Assembly (NCBI GenBank): GCA_963711595.1 | Contig: CAVQER010000011.1 | Span: 124,001-188,000 of the forward strand | Direction of reading: 5' to 3' | Source of the DNA: JAUSIF01 sp963711595 | GTDB lineage: Bacteria; Pseudomonadota; Alphaproteobacteria; Rhizobiales; Xanthobacteraceae | DNA length: 64,000 nt | Shown: piece by piece, positions 60,645 through 64,000 of the stretch | Position numbering within the stretch: the first letter of the stretch is position 1 | Layout of the letters: each line of letters begins with the position of its first letter | The notes under the pieces: generated by a model | Seen by the model: the letters and a program-made list of their open reading frames with translations, nothing else | Databases searched by the model: none | What the model was told of the DNA's origin: nothing | Program-made: the position numbers and the translations under genes

Positions 60645-62331
60645 CGCCGAGTTCTGGAAGCTCTACGCCCGGCTTGCCGATCGCATCGAGCGGCACGTTC
60701 ACCGCGATCAGGATGCGATCGATCAATCCTTGCTCAATGCGGTCGACCGCCCATCCGCGCGTGCCCCGCGCGATCAAGGCTGGCCAAAGGCGCTTGGCGG
60801 CTGAGACGGGTACCTGCGATGCGGCGATGCCCAACGCGAGCATCGGCGTCGGACCGAGGCTGAGCGAGCCCGAGAACGCGCCGCCCACGGTCGTGCCGGC
60901 AAGCGTGCCCTGCTGGATAATCAGGCGCCGCTGGACTGCATCATACGCGCCACGCGCGGAGATTTGGTCGAGAACGAGGGGTGCTTCACCTTCCTTGCCC
61001 GAGGAGAGACCGAGCACACCCTGAGAAATCCGCACCGGCCAGGCGCGCTCGCCGTCCTTCGGCGCCTCGACAATCGCGGACAACGCGAGGCGGTTGGGTC
61101 CGGCCTGAATGACGACAGGCTCGATGATCATCGCCTTGCGCTCCGGATCGAAGCGCGCTTGCACCTGAACGTCGTCGATCCGCACGCGTGCTTCCTGATC
61201 GCTGGAGCTGCCGATGGATCCGGCGCTCGCGCTTGCACGGAAGAGAGCCGAGAGGAGACGCCCGTCACTGGCGATCTGAGCACGCAAAATGCCGGACAGG
61301 CCGTTCTCCGAAAGGAAATCGATGTCGGCGAGGCCGGCCGCAAGCATGATGTCGGTCGGTGCGACATTGTTGGCGACGATATCGATCGCGCGAATGTCTG
61401 CTTGGACCGAGGCAATCGTCGCCGTCAGCCCCCATTTCTGGTTGGCGCCGCTCGAAGTCAAATTGAAGAGCAGACCGCCCTCGGCCGGGCGGGCGAGCTG
61501 AATGTTGATGTCGTTGAAGGTCCAGCGGCGGCCCGTGTCGTCGTCTTCGACGATCAACGACCCTTGCTTCAAGCCGATCTCGGAAAGCGCGACGCCGTCG
61601 AGTCCGCCCTTCTCGAAACTGTCGAGCCAACGGACGAGCTCCGGGTAATGGAAGGGCTCCGAAACCCGCACCGGCACGCTACGCTGCTGCGCCTTCGGCG
61701 CGTTGCGAGCGGCGGGCGGCGTTTGCCCTGCCGCCTCGCCTGAAGCGTCGGCGGAGGTGATCGGGGTGGCATCGCGGCCCGCCGTGATCGCGACGCGGCC
61801 GTCGGCGCCGACGCGAATGGTCGTCTCCGCGCCCACAAGATCAATGCGCCGCGCGCGGAAAGTCCCCATCAGCAGGCTCGAGCCGTCGAGACCAACTTCC
61901 GCGCTCGGCGCGCTCGCGATCACCTTGCCGCCGGGGCCATGGACACGGATGCCCTGCACGCGCAAAACGGGCGCACCCGTCGCATCGTGATCGAGCCGCG
62001 TGTATCCGATATCGACTTTGTGTCCGGGCCCGAGTTGACGCTCGAGCGCGGAAGCAACCCAGGGACTCGCGACGTCGAACGGAAGAAAGCCGCGTACGAG
62101 AAGCGCATACACGAGCACCAGAGCGGCCACGCCGATGCAGACCAGTTTGCTGCGCGAAATTCTTCCGTGGCGCGTTCGAAACAGGAGCTGCTCGATGCGA
62201 ACGAGGAAGTCAGCCGTTCGCCGGCGCGGAGCTAGATGATGCCGAGGACGGTGGTGGGGCGCGCGGTGGTGCGCGTGATGACCATGAGACGAATGCGTCC
62301 GGTGCGGACCGTTGTGGTGCGATGAATGCAT
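60634..62331 (-). CDS. YhdP/AsmA-like (DUF3971) envelope protein, N-terminal half with His-rich start
   Basis: 565 residues from ATG 62331. The first about 33 residues hold 14 His in an unusual run (SSHHNGPHRTHSSHGHHAHH...), then an N-terminal transmembrane helix LVCIGVAALVLVYALLVRGF (about 62-81) with cytosolic N-in orientation, followed by the periplasmic AsmA-like part (VDIGYTRLDHDATGAPVLRVQG, QQGTLAGTTVGGAFSGSL). The last residues LPELGGAP are followed by a stop, while the true continuation is in another frame (see C-terminal half). A His-rich cytoplasmic tip could bind metal; this is an inference. Confidence 0.85.
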   Translation of the reverse strand: MHSSHHNGPHRTHSSHGHHAHHRAPHHRPRHHLAPRRRTADFLVRIEQLLFRTRHGRISRSKLVCIGVAALVLVYALLVRGFLPFDVASPWVASALERQLGPGHKVDIGYTRLDHDATGAPVLRVQGIRVHGPGGKVIASAPSAEVGLDGSSLLMGTFRARRIDLVGAETTIRVGADGRVAITAGRDATPITSADASGEAAGQTPPAARNAPKAQQRSVPVRVSEPFHYPELVRWLDSFEKGGLDGVALSEIGLKQGSLIVEDDDTGRRWTFNDINIQLARPAEGGLLFNLTSSGANQKWGLTATIASVQADIRAIDIVANNVAPTDIMLAAGLADIDFLSENGLSGILRAQIASDGRLLSALFRASASAGSIGSSSDQEARVRIDDVQVQARFDPERKAMIIEPVVIQAGPNRLALSAIVEAPKDGERAWPVRISQGVLGLSSGKEGEAPLVLDQISARGAYDAVQRRLIIQQGTLAGTTVGGAFSGSLSLGPTPMLALGIAASQVPVSAAKRLWPALIARGTRGWAVDRIEQGLIDRILIAVNVPLDAIGKPGVELPELGGAP

Positions 62332-62492
62332 CGGCAATGGCGCCTCGGGCCGTCCCCTGTTCCCCCGGTAGGCGGGCGCTGCGCGTTCGAGCTTGATACT
62401 GACATAGGCGGCCCGTCCCAGCGACGAACCACTTATGACTTCAGCATATTCAGGCTACCAAAGGCTATGAAAAGGCGCCGAAAGGAAGGCAA

Positions 62493-62963
62493 ATGACGGG
62501 ATTGCCTCAGGTTGGTGACGCGGCCCCCGATTTCACGCTTCCGGCGGCGGGAGGCGGAGAACTCGGCTTGAAGTCGCTGCGCGGCCGAAAAGTTGTGATT
62601 TTCTTCTATCCCAAAGCCGACACCCCCGGCTGCACGCGAGAAGCAATAGATTTCAATCGTTTACGGCCGGATTTTGATATGGCCGGAACCACCGTTCTCG
62701 GTGTGTCCGCGGACCAGGTCCGAGCCAACGAAAAATTCCAGGGGAAATACGACCTTGCCCTGCCGCTCGCCTCGGATCCCTCGCACGCCATGCTCGAGGC
62801 CTACGGCGTCTGGGGCGAGAAGAGCTTCATGGGACGAAAATATCTGGGAATCACCCGGACCACGGTGCTGATCGGAACCGACGGCCGGGTCGCGCGCGTC
62901 TGGCCCCACGTGAAGGTCGAAGGCCATGCCGAGGAAGTGCTCACGGCCGCGCGCGCCCTCTAG
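62493..62963 (+). CDS. bcp: Thiol peroxidase (bacterioferritin comigratory protein / PrxQ family)
   Basis: 156 residues. Reduces hydroperoxides with a thioredoxin-type donor. Peroxidatic Cys in DTPGCTREAIDF (about 49) is present. No second Cys at the usual +5 position (IDFN follows), so a 1-Cys mechanism or resolution by another thiol is expected. FFYPKADT, FMGRKYLGITRTTVLIG and VKVEGHAEEV complete the fold. Divergent from the YhdP-like gene. Confidence 0.93.
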   Translation: MTGLPQVGDAAPDFTLPAAGGGELGLKSLRGRKVVIFFYPKADTPGCTREAIDFNRLRPDFDMAGTTVLGVSADQVRANEKFQGKYDLALPLASDPSHAMLEAYGVWGEKSFMGRKYLGITRTTVLIGTDGRVARVWPHVKVEGHAEEVLTAARAL

Positions 62964-63045
62964 GTGTTCCGTATTCAATCGGCGTTAACCATACCGAGCC
63001 ATTCATGGGGCGGTCGCGCCGGGCGTGCCGGCGGCATGAGGTTCG

Positions 63046-64000
63046 ATGTACCGCCACCACTCCGGCTTTGCCCGGCGGCGCCCCGCCGAGGTCCGCAGCC
63101 GAGACGAACTCCCGCATCGCGTCGGGAAGATCGCCGCGCTTAGCACGATCGTCCTGCTTGCGTGCTGGTCCGGCTCCGCAACGCTCTACATCCTGTTTCG
63201 CGACGACGCGTTGAAGTCGCTCGTGGGCCGACAGATCGAGATCTCGCGTTCGTACGAGGCCCAGGCCGCACAATTGCAGGCGGAGATTGACCGGCTGCGA
63301 TCGCTGAAACTGATCGAGCAGGAGCGCGTCGACCGCACCCTCGCCGACCTTACGCGCCGTCAGGCGACCCTGGAGGCGCGGCAGTCCTTGCTTACGACCG
63401 TCAGTGCGGCGAAGCCGAACGAGGCGGCAAACGATGTCACAGGCTCCGTGCCGGCGCGGCGCACGTCTCCTGCGAGCGCACCGCCAAAGCCAACGCCGCT
63501 CTCCGACACGATTCTTCTTGTGGCGCCGGCCGAGCGAACGGCACGGCTCGAATCCCGCCCCGTGGCGCCGCTCCATCGCCGTGCCGAAGCACCGAAAATC
63601 GAAAGCGCGATCGACGTGCGGCTTGGAAATCTTGGGCGCGAGCTCGGTCAGATCGAAGCCGCGCAAAGCCTGATGCTGAACGAGATCGAAGAGCGGTACG
63701 ATGGGCGCGAGCAGCGCATCCGGCGCGTGTTCGCCGAGCTCGGACTGAATTCTCCGCGGGCCGCGCGGGAAGCTACCGCAACCGGCGGCCCGTTCCTGCC
63801 CTGGACGCGCCCGGCCGAAGATTCGTTCGGCCGCCAGCTGCATCGTATTCGGTTAAGTGCGCGCGCCGTCGAATCGCTGCAGCAGGAAATTGCGCGGGTG
63901 CCGGTGAGCCGGCCGACCAGCGGTCCGACCGATGTGACGAGCCCCTTCGGGGTGCGAATGGATCCATTCGTGCGGCAACTTGCGATGCACACGGGCGTCG
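63046..64000 (+). CDS. M23-family peptidase, N-terminal part (continues past window)
   Basis: ATG 63046 opens a frame to the right edge (about 318 residues seen). A transmembrane segment (IAALSTIVLLACWSGSATLYI, about 36-55) is followed by a long coiled coil (SYEAQAAQLQAEIDRLRSLK) and a second helical part (ELGQIEAAQSLMLNEIEERY). The frame is entering the catalytic domain (TSPFGVRMDPFVRQLAMHTGV, including the first metal His region). M23 enzymes cut peptidoglycan cross-links; coiled-coil members (EnvC/NlpD or DipM-like) often act in division. An upstream stop fixes the start. Confidence 0.85.
   Translation, partial: MYRHHSGFARRRPAEVRSRDELPHRVGKIAALSTIVLLACWSGSATLYILFRDDALKSLVGRQIEISRSYEAQAAQLQAEIDRLRSLKLIEQERVDRTLADLTRRQATLEARQSLLTTVSAAKPNEAANDVTGSVPARRTSPASAPPKPTPLSDTILLVAPAERTARLESRPVAPLHRRAEAPKIESAIDVRLGNLGRELGQIEAAQSLMLNEIEERYDGREQRIRRVFAELGLNSPRAAREATATGGPFLPWTRPAEDSFGRQLHRIRLSARAVESLQQEIARVPVSRPTSGPTDVTSPFGVRMDPFVRQLAMHTGV

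Noticed and set aside
62941..63843. A 300-residue minus-strand frame opposite the M23 peptidase start
   Set aside because: The plus strand gives a membrane helix, coiled coil and peptidase motif, while the minus-strand frame shows only shadow composition.
1..64000. CRISPR arrays, rRNA genes, prophage or complete insertion sequences
   Set aside because: No regularly spaced repeats, no rRNA-like sequence and no transposase, integrase or phage structural gene was found by reading both strands.

Overview
The window looks like chromosomal DNA of a GC-rich alphaproteobacterium, most likely order Hyphomicrobiales (Rhizobiales). Evidence: a 101-residue NDUFS4-like complex I subunit, an Irr-type iron control element in front of a suf operon, a class II fructose-bisphosphatase next to homoserine dehydrogenase, a class I PHA synthase, a palindromic intergenic repeat of the kind common in Bradyrhizobium relatives, and small lipoproteins and exported proteins that look typical of the order. 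Species cannot be named from the sequence.

Layout. 1-9.6 kb: the start of an aldehyde dehydrogenase, a tRNA-Arg with a displaced copy of its 3' half about 2.4 kb away (a possible integration scar enclosing a broken methyltransferase/phosphatase gene and a YkvA gene), tRNA-Pro and tRNA-Glu, and small housekeeping or exported genes (DUF192, matrixin-like protease, double cold-shock protein, sirtuin, lipocalin-like, glyoxalase I, two Cys-rich exported peptides). 9.9-25.3 kb: an accessory catabolic locus. A TRAP transporter with two binding proteins and an alpha/beta hydrolase is divergent from a nitroreductase-like gene, a GcvT-like (folate-dependent aminomethyltransferase family) gene and a Crp/Fnr regulator. 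These are followed by a NitT/TauT-type ABC set (one Tat-exported binding protein, two permeases, two ATPases), a TauE/SafE exporter, a 31-residue membrane peptide and two small envelope proteins. Four near-identical palindromes (TGTCA-N6-TGACA type) lie at the promoters of this locus and suggest one regulon. This is the best candidate for an undescribed system.

25.4-46.1 kb: core genes (recJ, glpX, hom, an alanine/LL-DAP-type aminotransferase, phaC, a MaoC dehydratase, argC, an agmatinase-family gene, parE, rhlE) mixed with cyclic-di-GMP proteins (degenerate EAL, REC-GGDEF, PilZ, GGDEF) and a bacterial SET-domain protein. 46.1-54.4 kb: a complete suf Fe-S operon (cysteine desulfurase, sufB, cupin, sufC, sufD, sufS, sufT, exported protein, sufA, tfoX-like) with an upstream ICE box. 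54.5-64 kb: hydrolase, M28 peptidase, anmK, tyrS, a two-part YhdP/AsmA-like gene, bcp, and the start of an M23 peptidase.

Five genes (methyltransferase/phosphatase, sirtuin, aminotransferase, DUF3606-like gene, YhdP-like gene) are interrupted by apparent single-base frameshifts. Four carry one extra base, which points to assembly indels or recent decay. No CRISPR array, complete insertion sequence, rRNA or integrase was seen.
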